A stretch of 49,486 bases of DNA from Hoylesella saccharolytica JCM 17484 (lineage in GTDB: Bacteria; Bacteroidota; Bacteroidia; Bacteroidales; Bacteroidaceae): contig NZ_BAKN01000020.1 in assembly GCF_000614205.1 (NCBI RefSeq), positions 1 to 49,486 of the forward strand. Reading direction: 5' to 3'. The position numbers were made by a program, and so were the translations under genes. Below the pieces are notes generated by a model. That model did not search any database, was not told the origin of the DNA, and saw only the letters and a list, made by a program, of their open reading frames with translations. Shown piece after piece: positions 17,977 to 28,147 of the stretch. How positions within the stretch are numbered: the stretch's first letter is position 1; each line of letters starts with the position of its first letter.

Positions 17977-19937
17977 TAGATCCTAATTGGCAAAAATGTC
18001 TATTGCAGAACGACAGCAAAAAAATGCTGAAGCAATTTCCTGACAATTCTATAGATCTTATTCTTACAGACCCACCATATAATATTGGTAAACATTCGAC
18101 AGGAAATATTTCTTTATATGGGCGTGCTACAATGAATAATGACATAGCCGAGTGGGATTGTATTGATTTTAAACCAGAAGAATGGGCTGATGAATTTGTT
18201 CGAATATTAAAGCCAACAGGTAATTTATTCATTTTTACATCATACAACCAACTCGGAAGCTGGTATAATTGCCTTGATCATAGATTTGATACCTCTAATT
18301 TTATGATATGGCATAAAACTAATCCCGCACCGAAAATATTTAAAGCAGGATTTTTGAATAGCTGTGAAATGATATTTACTTGTTGGAATAAACGGCACAC
18401 ATGGAATTTTATCTCTCAAAAAGAGATGCATAATTTTATTGAAAGTCCAATATGTATGCGTCCGGAAAGACTTAATAAACCCAAACATCCAACTCAAAAG
18501 CCAATCTCTATTTTAGAAAAGATAATTAAAATAGCCTCAAATGAAAGTGATATTGTTTTTGACCCTTTTATGGGAGTTGGTTCTATAGGTGTAGCTGCAT
18601 TAAATCTTAATAGAAAATTTATTGGTATAGAGTTGGACGAAGAATATTTTCAAGCAGCAAAAGAAAGAATAGAAACAATGAAGTCTATAAAGAATATTAG
18701 AAGTGATAAAGTTTGCGAAGACCCCGTTTCGTATCGTATAGGAGGGTACAACTTAACAGATGTTTTACCATTTGTGTCTTCTAAACAAGATACTCAAATA
18801 TGCGAAAAGAAAAACTCGAATAGATTACAACCTATTATAAAATGGGCTGGTGGTAAGGAGAGGGAGATAAAACACATTCTACCTAATCTTCCAACTTTTA
18901 ATCGGTACTTTGAACCTTTTGTCGGAGGAGGGGCCGTGTATACTGCTATTCAGGCGAAAGAATATTTTATCAATGATTTATCTTCAGAGTTAATATCGCT
19001 TTACAAAAATATTGCTTTTCAAAATCCTCTTTTTTTTACTTACATAGAGGATATTAACAAAACGTGGAAACAATCAAAGTCTTTTTTTGATAATAACATG
19101 GAGTTGATTGATATTTATACCTGCTATAGGAATAATGATATGGATAAATTCCAGTTAAAAGAGAGACTTGAGGCTTTTATTAAAGAACGAGAAACTAAGA
19201 TTCATTTAATCATTAAAGAAAGACTTGCAAAAGATACAAGTATTCTTATAAAAGAGATGCATTCAAACCTTTTAAGGAAAATGGTAAGAATGAAAGAACT
19301 CGAAGTTCAAAAGGGTAACCTCCCTATTACTGATTTATATGATAATATTGAAACAGCTATTAAAAGCGCGGTGTATATGTATTTTAGAGCAATGTATAAT
19401 GGTGAAGAAATTGTTCAAAGAGATATGGTTATGCATTGCGCATTATTCTTCTTTATTAGAAATTATTCATACAGTGGAATGTTCAGGTATAACGATGAGG
19501 GTAAATTTAATGTTCCGTACGGAGGTATAGGGTACAATAAAAAGGTATTGGAGAAAAAAATAGATTATTATAAGTCTAAGGCTCTGATTGACCATTTTCG
19601 GCATACTCAAATATTTAATTTGGATTTTGAGCGCTTTTTAATAGAGAATACACCTTACTCTGATGATTTTATTTTTTTGGACCCACCTTATGATAGTGAA
19701 TTTAGCACTTATGCTAAAAATGAATTTACAAAGACCGACCATCGAAGATTGGCTAACTATTTGATAAATAAGTGCGAAGCTAAATGGATGCTAATTATTA
19801 AAAATACAGATTTTATTTATGACCTATATAATCATGAAGGTATACGAATACGCTCGTTTGAGAAAAAATATCTTGTTAGTTTTATGAACAGAAATGATAA
19901 AAAAGTCACTCATCTTTTAATAACCAATTATGAATAA
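17973..19937 (+). CDS. Fused two-domain DNA methyltransferase (beta class + D12/Dam class)
   Basis: 654 residues with two complete amino-methyltransferase domains. Domain 1 (about 1-230) has the beta-class order: motif IV DPPYNIG (33-39) first, then the AdoMet motif FDPFMGVGS at about 196. Domain 2 (about 285-654) is a Dam-like D12 methyltransferase: KWAGGKE (about 290), FEPFVGGGAVY, then DPPYDSEFSTY with D570. Fused pairs usually modify the two strands of an asymmetric site, or, as in DpnII-type systems, combine two activities on one site. It is translated from an ATGA overlap with the endonuclease. AT-rich sequence unlike its neighbours suggests transfer. Confidence 0.93.
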   Translation: MIDPNWQKCLLQNDSKKMLKQFPDNSIDLILTDPPYNIGKHSTGNISLYGRATMNNDIAEWDCIDFKPEEWADEFVRILKPTGNLFIFTSYNQLGSWYNCLDHRFDTSNFMIWHKTNPAPKIFKAGFLNSCEMIFTCWNKRHTWNFISQKEMHNFIESPICMRPERLNKPKHPTQKPISILEKIIKIASNESDIVFDPFMGVGSIGVAALNLNRKFIGIELDEEYFQAAKERIETMKSIKNIRSDKVCEDPVSYRIGGYNLTDVLPFVSSKQDTQICEKKNSNRLQPIIKWAGGKEREIKHILPNLPTFNRYFEPFVGGGAVYTAIQAKEYFINDLSSELISLYKNIAFQNPLFFTYIEDINKTWKQSKSFFDNNMELIDIYTCYRNNDMDKFQLKERLEAFIKERETKIHLIIKERLAKDTSILIKEMHSNLLRKMVRMKELEVQKGNLPITDLYDNIETAIKSAVYMYFRAMYNGEEIVQRDMVMHCALFFFIRNYSYSGMFRYNDEGKFNVPYGGIGYNKKVLEKKIDYYKSKALIDHFRHTQIFNLDFERFLIENTPYSDDFIFLDPPYDSEFSTYAKNEFTKTDHRRLANYLINKCEAKWMLIIKNTDFIYDLYNHEGIRIRSFEKKYLVSFMNRNDKKVTHLLITNYE

Positions 19938-20065
19938 TTAATGGGGGAGATAACCGGCTGTTACTAAAAGGCTGAAAAAGATATTGTAGAATATATACCA
20001 ATTAGATAATAGACAATATTTTAGATAATAAATCTACAATACCTTTACTTAGAACATAATAATAA

Positions 20066-21417
20066 TTAAAATATAAACGTTCTAATCAGCCAATACGACC
20101 CCATACCCGCCACATAGCCTACAAATGCAATCCACGTAATGCGTTTCATGTACCAGCCGAAAGTGATTTTTTCTAATCCCATCACAACAACGCCTGCCGC
20201 ACTACCGATAATCAGCATCGAGCCACCTACGCCGGCACAATAAGCCAACAACTGCCAGAAGATACCATCGACCGCCATATCGCCCGTAGGAGCTATGGGA
20301 TACATCCCCATACAACCGGCTACAAGTGGCACATTGTCGACAATACTCGACAAAACGCCAATGATACCCGTAACCAGATAATGGTTACCATGACTCATTG
20401 TTTCTAATCCACGCCCCATCGCCGATAGTACGCCGATTTCTGAAAGACAGCCTACAGCCATCAGAATACCGAGGAAGAAGAGTATCGTTGCCATATCAAT
20501 TTTGCGCAGTAAGGCAATAACACGCGTCGACATCGAGTCTGCTCCCAATCGCGCATTACGATAAAACAGCTCGGTTGCAGTCCACAATACCCCCAGCACC
20601 AATAAAATTCCGATATACGGCGGAAGGTCTGTAAGATAACGAAAGACAGGTACAAACATCAAGCCCCCTACGCCCAGCAAGAAAATAATGCGACGTTGTA
20701 TGCGAGTAAATACCAATGCACTGTCTTCAGCCGACTTTACTTCGGGTTTCGGAAGTTCGCCCTTCAGCATATATTGCATGATAAAGGCAGGCACAATCAT
20801 CGACACCAGTGAGGGCACAATCAGCTCTCTGATAACACCTGCCGTAGTGATGGCACCCGAAATCCACAGCATAATGGTGGTAACATCACCAATGGGCGAG
20901 AACGCTCCACCCGAGTTGGCAGCAATAATAACAAGCGATGCATAGACAATTCGGTCTTTCTTGTCGGCCACCAACTTACGCAACACCATAATCATAACAA
21001 TACTTGTGGTAAGGTTATCAAGAATGGCAGAAAGAATAAACGTCATAAAGCAATACGCCAAAGCAAACTACGCTTACTGCGCGTTTGTATCGAGTCGCGC
21101 ACAAAGTTAAATCCACCATTGCAATCAACAATCTCTACGATGGTCATGGCTCCCATCAAGAAGAATAAGGTTTCAGCCGTTTCGCCCAGATGTTCTCTTA
21201 AAATGGTGGTTACATGTGCCAACACAGCACTCTGCTCTGCTGCAGTAGACAATGCAGGAAGCATATATTCAGCGGGATTTACCATAAAAAGTGTCCAACA
21301 GGCCACACACATTAAAAGTGCTACAGGTGCCTTATTCACTTTCGTCAAACTTTCTAAAGCGATGCAAAGGTAGCCTGCAACGAAAACCATCACAATGGCC
21401 AATGTCAATGAAGTCAT
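20066..21417 (-). CDS. nhaD: NhaD-type Na+/H+ antiporter, frameshifted
   Basis: About 450 residues of a polytopic membrane protein once a one-base loss is corrected in the short T run (minus strand) at about 21046-21048; restoring one T joins RSKRSLLWRIA to FMTFILSAILDN. Family features are MTIVEIVDCNGGFNF in the first part, then SAILDNLTTSIVM, ANSGGAFSPIGDVTTIMLW, and SSIVDNVPLVAGCMG. It exchanges sodium for protons across the inner membrane. I chose the start MTSLTLAIVM (21417) because the promoter start point is at about 21459. Confidence 0.9.
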
Positions 21418-21465
21418 TTCTTTTGTATTTGTATTAAGTTGCGGTTGATTTGATTGAAAACACTG

Positions 21466-21494
21466 CAAAGGTAGCAAATAAATCAAGAATACAA
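21466..21494 (-). promoter_or_regulatory. Promoter of nhaD
   Basis: On the minus strand TTG (21492-21494), 18-base spacer, TACCTTTG (21466-21473). Leader of about 42 bases to the start at 21417. Confidence 0.7.
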
Positions 21495-21702
21495 GAGATA
21501 AACAGCAATTCGGAATAAAGAAGACGCCGAACAGAATGAGTTCTCACTTACATTTTTTTACAAATTAGGATGGCTGTGTGTAGGAATAAATGAGTGAAGA
21601 CTATGCAGCTCATTTCGCAACAACATAACGCAGGTGAGTTATATGTTTTTTGAATCATCACGTTGTTTTTAGGTAATAGCGCTTAGCTTTATCCTAAAAA
21701 GT

Positions 21703-21741
21703 AAAAGTATGCTATGCTCAAAAGAGCATAAACATACTTTT
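21703..21741 (-). terminator. Terminator-like hairpin after the CPBP gene
   Basis: AAAAGTATG (21703-21711) pairs with CATACTTTT (21733-21741), with an inner ATGCTC/GAGCAT stem. It is 27 bases past the CPBP stop on the minus strand; the rest of the 21495-21702 gap holds nothing I can name. Confidence 0.65.
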
Positions 21742-21767
21742 CATCTTTTGTTATAGGTTGGGCAGAA

Positions 21768-22598
21768 TTATGTTAACGCTCGACTGAAAAAGAATTGACG
21801 ATCTTTGAGTACAATGACGATAGAGAGAATGAGCAACAAAAGCGTTTGTATACATTTGCTGTCGGGATGGGTGGCAAATATTTCGTTGAAATAGCCAGCT
21901 GCAATATGAAAGCCAACAGCTACAAGAATATTTCTGTTGGTTTTATAGTAGAGCCAGTTCATCAGAATAACAAATGGGAAGATACTGACAACAAAGTTCA
22001 GACTGTAAATCCAGCCTTCCTGCACCACATTGGCGTGATAATAACCTTTAATGCCTGCAAGTGGGAAGTGCCAAATAGCCCAATAGGCAGCAAAAAGCAT
22101 GGAGGTATTAAAGATATTCATGCGAGCACGCAAGCTGTCGGTACCATAGCCGTGCCATGCCAATTCTTCAAGCATAGGGGCAAGGATGAGGAGAAACCAT
22201 ACGGGGAAGACGCCCGATGTGAACGTGTAGTGTCCGGTAACGACGAATTGTGACGGACTGTAACCAAACAATAACGAGATACCCATGGCACATAAGATGC
22301 TTGCCGGCAGCAGCAAACATGCTGTGAGGTAATACATCCACTTGTTTTGAGAGAAGTTGAAGAACCTACCAAAGAAGTCCGTTCGCAAATTTGGAGAACA
22401 ATAGACAAATAGAACGGTCAGAAGCATTGGGAAACACAATCCAATAATCCCTAAGAATGGTGCAGCCCACCTACTTTCCGAGTACACGGCATGATGGCTC
22501 ACATATCCTGCCATGATCCAAAAAGCCCATGGAACAAAGGTTGCTAACACATAAAAGAGCGTAGTGCGCTTGTACTTAACAATAATATTTTCTTCCAT
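21768..22598 (-). CDS. CPBP family intramembrane metalloprotease
   Basis: 276 residues, eight or so hydrophobic helices. The CPBP (CAAX protease and bacteriocin-processing, Rce1-like) motifs are present: EELAWHG with E144/E145 (about 143-149), WAIWHFPL with H177, and the third motif HIAAGYFNE. These coordinate the metal inside the membrane. Members process prenylated or other membrane peptides, or act in bacteriocin immunity; no bacteriocin gene lies nearby, so the substrate is unknown. Confidence 0.88.
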   Translation of the reverse strand: MEENIIVKYKRTTLFYVLATFVPWAFWIMAGYVSHHAVYSESRWAAPFLGIIGLCFPMLLTVLFVYCSPNLRTDFFGRFFNFSQNKWMYYLTACLLLPASILCAMGISLLFGYSPSQFVVTGHYTFTSGVFPVWFLLILAPMLEELAWHGYGTDSLRARMNIFNTSMLFAAYWAIWHFPLAGIKGYYHANVVQEGWIYSLNFVVSIFPFVILMNWLYYKTNRNILVAVGFHIAAGYFNEIFATHPDSKCIQTLLLLILSIVIVLKDRQFFFSRALT

Positions 22599-22731
22599 TA
22601 TTATAAAACTTAAATTTACGAATTCGATATAAGACAGTAGGCTTAAAACCCTTGAAGTGAACTATTCTTCAACAACTTTATGATTAACAATTAAATCGTT
22701 ACCAACAAATATTCACCCTCTACGACGAATG

Positions 22732-22739
22732 CAAATTTA
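22732..22739 (-). promoter_or_regulatory. Possible promoter -7 box of the CPBP gene
   Basis: TAAATTTG on the minus strand fits TAnnTTTG, about 130 bases upstream of the start. The rest of 22599-23005 shows no gene and no clear dnaK promoter of the usual form. Confidence 0.35.
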
Positions 22740-23005
22740 GCTGAATGTTCTATGTATTCGATGAGTTCCATAAATATTTTACTCCTGCACTTAAAAAAGA
22801 CGCTGAAAAATGAGGAAATAGCACCGTAATTGTCATTCCATACCCCTCATTCCTTGCCGTCGTCTGCCGTTCTGTCAGTGAAGATTCAACAAACTGTCAC
22901 TTGGCATAGGCTTTGTTAATAACTCTGCGAGCCACAGACTCTCTATAGTCCGACGCTCATATACATTATATTTATATCAATAGAAATTTAAAAACATTAC
23001 ATATT

Positions 23006-24930
23006 ATGGGAAAAATTATTGGAATAGACTTGGGAACAACTAACAGTTGTGTCTCAGTATTTGAAGGAAACGAACCGGTGGTAATCGCCAACAGCGAAGG
23101 CAAACGCACCACACCATCGGTGGTAGGATTTGTGAAAGACGGTGAACGTAAGGTGGGTGATCCTGCCAAACGTCAGGCCATCACCAACCCCAAAAATACC
23201 GTTTACTCGATTAAACGTTTCATGGGCGAAACCTACGAACAGTGCCGCAAAGAGGCTGAAAGCATGCCTTACACAGTGGTAAACGAGAGCGGACAACCTC
23301 GTGTGGACATTGAAGGACGCAAGTACACACCGCAAGAAATCTCGGCGATGATACTTCAGAAGATGAAAAAAACTGCCGAAGATTATCTCGGACAAGAAGT
23401 AACCGACGCTGTAATTACCGTTCCGGCTTACTTCTCCGACTCGCAACGACAGGCAACTAAAGAAGCCGGTCAGATTGCAGGTCTCAACGTGCAGCGTATC
23501 GTTAACGAGCCTACTGCGGCTGCTTTGGCATACGGTGTGGATAAGGGTAATAAAGATATGAAGATTGCCGTGTTCGATCTTGGTGGCGGAACGTTCGATA
23601 TCTCTATCCTCGAGTTCGGTGGCGGCGTGTTTGAAGTGCTGTCTACCAACGGCGACACACACTTGGGTGGTGACGATTTCGACCAAGTGATTATCAAATG
23701 GCTGGCTGATGGCTTTAAAGCTGACGAAGGCATTGACCTGACAAAGGATCCCATGGCCATGCAACGCTTGAAAGAGGCTGCCGAAAAGGCGAAAATCGAG
23801 TTGTCGAGCACCACGTCTACCGAAATCAACCTGCCCTATATCTCGGCAGAAGGTGGTGTTCCCAAACACTTGGTAAAGACTTTGACGCGTGCACAGTTCG
23901 AGCAGTTGGCACACGACCTGATACAAGCTTGTCTCGTTCCCTGTCAGAATGCAATACGCGATGCTAAGTTGCAGACATCCGACATCGATGAGGTAATCCT
24001 CGTAGGTGGGTCGAGTCGTATCCCCGCCGTGCAAGCATTGGTGAAGAATTACTTTGGCAAAGAGCCCTCGAAGGGTGTTAACCCTGACGAAGTGGTAGCC
24101 GTTGGTGCGGCCATCCAAGGTGCCATCCTCAACAAAGAGAGTGGTGTGGGCGACATTGTGTTGCTCGACGTAACCCCGCTGACGCTCGGTATCGAAACCA
24201 TGGGTGGTGTGATGACCAAGCTGATTGATGCCAACACCACCATTCCTACCAAGAAGAGCGAAACATTCTCTACCGCGGTAGATAATCAAACGGCCGTTAC
24301 CATCCACGTACTGCAGGGCGAGCGCCCCATGGCATCGCAAAACAAGAGCATTGGACAGTTCAACCTCGAAGGCATCGCACCGGCTCGCCGTGGCGTTCCG
24401 CAGATTGAAGTAACGTTCGACATCGATGCCAACGGTATCCTCAACGTCTCTGCCAAAGACAAAGCAACGGGTAAAGAGCAGAAGATTCGTATCGAGGCCA
24501 GCAGCGGATTAAGCAAGGAAGAAATCGATCGCATGAAGCCGAAGCCGAGCAAAACGCCGCTTCTGATAAGGCCGAGCGTGAAAAGATTGACAAGCTGAAC
24601 CAAGCCGACTCGATGATTTTCACCACCGAGAACTTCTTGAAAGATAACGGTGACAAAATCCCTGTCGACCAAAAGCCGGGCATCGAAAGCGCACTTCAAC
24701 AGCTTAAAGATGCCCACAAGGCTGCCGATGTCGCCGCAATAGACGCTGCCATCAACAACCTCAACACGGTGATGCAAGCTGCTAGCGCACAGATGTACCA
24801 AGGTGCAGGTGGTGCCCAGCCCGACCCCAACGCCGGTCAAGGCTTCCAAGGCGGTGCTGCCGACAATCAATCGCAAGGCACCAACCCTGACGACACCGTC
24901 CAAGATGCAGACTTTGAAGAAGTCAAGTAA
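23006..24930 (+). CDS. dnaK: Molecular chaperone DnaK, frameshifted in this sequence
   Basis: Full-length Hsp70 of about 641 residues. ATPase-domain signatures: [13 protein letters not shown] (phosphate 1), [14 protein letters not shown] (phosphate 2) and [14 protein letters not shown]. The substrate domain includes [17 protein letters not shown] and [15 protein letters not shown]; the C-terminal tail is [13 protein letters not shown]. One G is missing at about 24538: restoring AAGGCC continues the lid as [16 protein letters not shown] up to [11 protein letters not shown]. Since DnaK is expected to be functional, the break is most likely an error. No dnaJ or grpE is adjacent in this window. 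Confidence 0.96.
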
Positions 24931-24943
24931 GAATTGTATAATT

Positions 24944-24975
24944 AAAAGCAGTCGGAAGATAATCCGACTGCTTTT
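24944..24975 (+). terminator. Intrinsic terminator of dnaK
   Basis: A perfect 13-base stem: AAAAGCAGTCGGA (24944-24956) with TCCGACTGCTTTT (24963-24975), loop AGATAA, ending in a T run. Fourteen bases past the dnaK stop. Confidence 0.92.
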
Positions 24976-25017
24976 ATAATTATAGGTAGAACACAACAAG
25001 ATTCCACATTATGAAAA

Positions 25018-25563
25018 ATGATAAATCACAAACAAACAGACAGAAACCACAGCCGAAAGCGGAAAAAGCGAGTATACATAGATATAGACGGGAATTATTC
25101 TCAAAAGGTCCATCAGGAGGTCCCGCAGGAAAAAAGCAAGATAGAAAATCTAAATAGGAAACAAGAGTTGCTGGCTGAGACGCAGAATTTTATGTATCAA
25201 CAATCCAGTAAGTTTTCGTCAGTATCACGAAATCTCATATTAGGTATAATAGGAACAATCTGGTTTCTTACCTATGTCAATGGGAAACTGACCATTCCTA
25301 ACACATGGTTGCTTTGTTGCCTTTTGTTAGGCCTACTTTTCTTGCTAACCGATGTCGTTCATTATTTTTGGGATTCCATGAGTTATCACAAGGAATTATA
25401 CAGATTAGAGAAATATAATACCCAAAAAGAGTTTGATGACAATCATGAACCAAAGATGGATAGAATCAACAAACGAAGTCATCGATTTATTGTCGCTAAA
25501 TTCTGGATGCTTATGATAGCATCCAGCCTATTTGGCATTGGAATAGTAGCGACGTTGGTATAG
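25018..25563 (+). CDS. Hypothetical membrane protein
   Basis: 181 residues. A charged N-terminus (many K and R, to about residue 50), then a segment SSVSRNLILGIIGTIWFLTYV, a second NTWLLCCLLLGLLFLLTDVVHYF and a third FWMLMIASSLFGIGIVATLV: three membrane helices, no recognised family. The start is uncertain. An ATG at 25011 opens a different frame of 48 codons whose product also looks plausible (MKNDKSQTNRQKPQPK), so an N-terminal frameshift cannot be excluded. It converges on the HU-like gene. Confidence 0.7.
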   Translation: MINHKQTDRNHSRKRKKRVYIDIDGNYSQKVHQEVPQEKSKIENLNRKQELLAETQNFMYQQSSKFSSVSRNLILGIIGTIWFLTYVNGKLTIPNTWLLCCLLLGLLFLLTDVVHYFWDSMSYHKELYRLEKYNTQKEFDDNHEPKMDRINKRSHRFIVAKFWMLMIASSLFGIGIVATLV

Positions 25564-25577
25564 ACTTTATAACGGCA

Positions 25578-25614
25578 AAAGGGTGAAAAGACTATCCACA
25601 TCTTTTCACCCTTT
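25578..25614. terminator. Bidirectional terminator-like hairpin (GTGAAAAG element, copy 3)
   Basis: A perfect 14-base inverted repeat, AAAGGGTGAAAAGA (25578-25591) with TCTTTTCACCCTTT (25601-25614), loop of nine bases. It sits 15 bases past the membrane-protein stop and just past the HU-like stop, between convergent genes. It is the short, tight form of the GTGAAAGG family seen at 7739, 16038 and 43718. Confidence 0.75.
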
Positions 25615-25637
25615 CACCTTTTCAATTCTTCACCTTT

Positions 25638-26045
25638 CTACGGTTTCGACGTTTTCCGTTTCGGATTATCCACCTCAACCTCTATACCTTTCAGTGCTTG
25701 CCGGATGTTGTCTTTCCACGTAACAATTATGCCCGGCTTCTTCAATACTTTTGAAGTAACGTCTTCCTCTTTCTCGATAAACGTCGAGGGCATAGAGACG
25801 CGCAGCGAGAAGATGTCGCCAAGGTCGAGTGCACCGCCCAGCGTAACCACTTCGATAATGATGTTGCGCAGCGTTATGAGAACGTTGCGCACATCGCCCT
25901 CACTTAGCAACGTTTCGCGCACAATGCGCTGTATAAGCCAGCTTTGCGAAAACTTCTCCTGTGCCTTAGGCGCAGCACCATAACCTTTTTTACCCTTGAG
26001 CGGACCAATCTTCATCTGTCGCTCGATAACTTTAAATTTTACCAT
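25638..26045 (-). CDS. HU-like DNA-binding protein (Bacteroidota type)
   Basis: 135 residues. The opening MVKFKVIERQMKIGPLKGKKGYGA and central QSWLIQRIVRETLLSEGDVRNVLITL match the HU/IHF-related proteins peculiar to Bacteroidota; the beta-arm core is LDLGDIFSLRVSMPS. Such proteins bend or bind DNA and are often many per genome. A palindrome with direct repeats lies 76-105 bases upstream of its start and could be a binding site. Confidence 0.85.
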   Translation of the reverse strand: MVKFKVIERQMKIGPLKGKKGYGAAPKAQEKFSQSWLIQRIVRETLLSEGDVRNVLITLRNIIIEVVTLGGALDLGDIFSLRVSMPSTFIEKEEDVTSKVLKKPGIIVTWKDNIRQALKGIEVEVDNPKRKTSKP

Positions 26046-26055
26046 AACTGTTTAA

Positions 26056-26150
26056 TTTAACGTGAGTTCGACGAATTATAAGTGTCTGTAAATTTGGTGA
26101 TCAGCGAAATTTGTTGTAATTTTAACGTGAGTTCGACGAATTCACGTTAA
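26056..26150. repeat. 22-base direct repeat with a 29-base palindrome
   Basis: The 22 bases at 26056-26077 recur exactly at 26121-26142 (centre CGTGAGTTCGACG), a 65-base period. The second copy extends into a palindrome: TTAACGTGA (26122-26130) with TCACGTTAA (26142-26150), around a TTCGACGAA core. It lies just before the truncated VapE gene, so it may mark the left boundary of the mobile element, or serve as an operator for the HU-like gene. Confidence 0.7.
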
Positions 26151-26206
26151 TACTTCATTCCGTCCTCTTACTAAGTATGATATTAATTCTATGCGTCGGC
26201 TGGTAG

Positions 26207-27310
26207 ATATATACTCCAGCTGATAATATTCGAGCAATATTGGAGAGCGACTTTTGCAATAAAGTAAACCCAATTCGTGAGTATTTGTTGAATCTTCCAA
26301 AGCCTAAAGGTGAAGATGAATCTGAAATCACCAAGTTAGCAAACTGTGTATCTGTAAAGAACCCAGATAAATGGCAGCATTATTTTGTAAAATGGCTTGT
26401 TGCTGTTATTGCCAATGCTATGGATGATTTACAGTGTCGTAATCATACATGTTTAGTTCTTACAGGTGAACAAGGAAAATTCAAAACAACTTTCCTTGAT
26501 TTACTCTGTCCAGAAGAACTGAAGAGTTATCTTTTCACAGGAAAGATTGCCCCACAAGGAAAAGATGTACAAACACTGATTGCGGAATACCTTTTTATTA
26601 ATATTGACGACCAGCTAAAAGCACTCAATAAGAGAGATGAAAATGAATTGAAGAATCTGATAACGACACCAAGAGTAAAATATCGTAGACCATACGACAC
26701 TTACATCGAGGAGTATCCTCACTTAGCAAGCTTTATGGCATCAGTTAATGGTAATGATTTTCTAACAGATCCGACAGGCAGTCGTCGCTTTCTACCTTTT
26801 GAAGTTGAACACATTGATATTGACGCAGCTAAAGAGATTAATATCAACAAGGTGTACTCCGAGGCAGTTGAATTGTGGAGAGTTGACTATCATTACTGGT
26901 TCAATGAAGAGGAAATAGCCGAACTACATCAAGAGAGCGAAGGGTTTCAAGTGCAGACTGTTGAGTATGAAATGCTTCTTAAAGGTATGGAAAAACCAGC
27001 TGTAACCGAAGAAAGTTATATGACCACTTCTGAAATCTTAAACTATTTGCGTGGATATACAACGCTTAACCTAAGTGAAAGGCGAATGGGAGAAGCTTTG
27101 AAAAAGGCAGGATTCTTACGGAAATCCAAAAGGATAGGTGGTAATCCAATGTATGTCTACCATATACGCAAGATATCCACACAAAGAATTATAGCTATGA
27201 CGGGATGTATAAAAGTCCATTCCGAAATGACCATACTCCAAGTTTCAAAGTTGATTATAACCAAAATCTATGGTATGACTTTGCCCTTGATGAAAGTGGG
27301 AGTCTTATAG
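26207..27310 (+). pseudogene. VapE/VirE-type helicase-like gene, N-terminally truncated
   Basis: The frame opens right after a stop at 26204 and has no ATG before a TTG at 26240, so the first part of the usual longer protein is missing. The remaining domain is typical of VapE: RNHTCLVLTGEQGKFKTTFLDLL (Walker A-like GEQGKFKT), EYLFINIDDQL, ASVNGNDFLTDPTGSRRFLPFEV. VapE proteins are found in mobile elements and pathogenicity islands. The C-terminal 45 residues (after about MYVYHIRKI) run out of frame over the primase gene, suggesting a further rearrangement there. Confidence 0.75.
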
Positions 27311-28004
27311 ATTTAGTTATGAGATTACATAATTGCAGTTTAATACAAGCTATAGAGTTGTTTAATGGCAAAGAAAATATCCTGCCAAAATTCTCCATAG
27401 CTAATAGCAAAACAAACTCTCCAAGCCAATCACGTATAGAGGTTATCGGCTCTACCAACTTATGTCATCCGAATCTCATAGAATATTTCACACATAGAGG
27501 AATCAATCTGAACATTGCGAAAAAATATTGTAGGGAAATCCATTATAGAATTGGTGATAGGAATTTTTACGCAATAGGCTTTCCAAACAATTCTTATGGG
27601 TATGCGTTGCGCAATCCATACTTCAAAGGGTGTTTGCCTCTTTCCGATGTGTCGTATGTTCCCAGTCCTTCAGAACAAATCAATCTGTTTGAAGGTTTTA
27701 TGGATTATCTTAGTCTGCTTACGATGAGTCCAGATGAAGAGAAGAAAGCCGCACTGATACTTAACTCGATTAATAATATCAAAAAGTCAAGTTTTTTCTT
27801 TCAAAGCACAAGCTCATTTGTTCATATTTAGATAATGATAAAGGAGGAAAGCGAACTTTAGAACAACTTAAAAGAGATGGTTTTGCTGTTCAAGACTGCT
27901 CTTCCGTTTTCCAGAATTATAAAGACCTAAATGAGTATTTATGTGCTGAATTCAAGCATTCAGAGAAAGCAGAAAATAAGAAAATCAAAGGGATAAGACC
28001 ATAA
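27145..28004 (+). pseudogene. Mobile-element CHC2/TOPRIM-type DNA primase, truncated and frameshifted
   Basis: Recognisable as the element primase: SPFRNDHTPSFKV followed by NLWYDFALDESG, and later FEGFMDYLSLL (TOPRIM-like, glutamate-rich). Its N-terminus, with the first part of the zinc-binding region, is absent; only about 20 in-frame codons precede the first Met at 27205. A T is missing in the T6 run at 27792-27797; restored, the frame continues SFFLSKHKLICSYLDNDKGG (the DxD TOPRIM site) and ends at 28004. It overlaps the end of the VapE frame. Probably not functional even after correction. Confidence 0.75.
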
Positions 28005-28038
28005 CAATGGGATATGCTTCGCATAATCTATTTTTCGG

Positions 28039-28080
28039 GGAGCAAGTTTATGTTTTGGGCATACCAAAACCACTTGCTCC
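28039..28080 (+). promoter_or_regulatory. Nested inverted repeat, oriT candidate
   Basis: Outer arms GGAGCAAGT (28039-28047) and ACTTGCTCC (28072-28080) and inner arms GTTTTGG (28052-28058) and CCAAAAC (28064-28070), all perfect and concentric. It lies between the primase and the mobC/relaxase genes, where origins of transfer of Bacteroidota mobilisable elements are usually found. No T run follows, so it is unlikely to be an intrinsic terminator. Confidence 0.6.
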
Positions 28081-28147
28081 ACCTCCTGACAGTCGTTGCA
28101 GAGGATTATCCCGCTGGTCTCCATCAAATCAAATTAAAGAAACAAGT

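Noticed and set aside
21043..21486. Separate small membrane protein beside a shorter NhaD
   Set aside because: The two parts are contiguous halves of one NhaD once a T is added; the junction residues match the family.
23054..24340. A 428-residue open frame antisense to dnaK
   Set aside because: Long antisense frames over dnaK are a codon-bias effect; the dnaK frame has full family motifs and the antisense product has none.
23006..24930. Reading DnaK as two separate genes
   Set aside because: One added G at about 24538 restores a normal full-length DnaK lid and tail.
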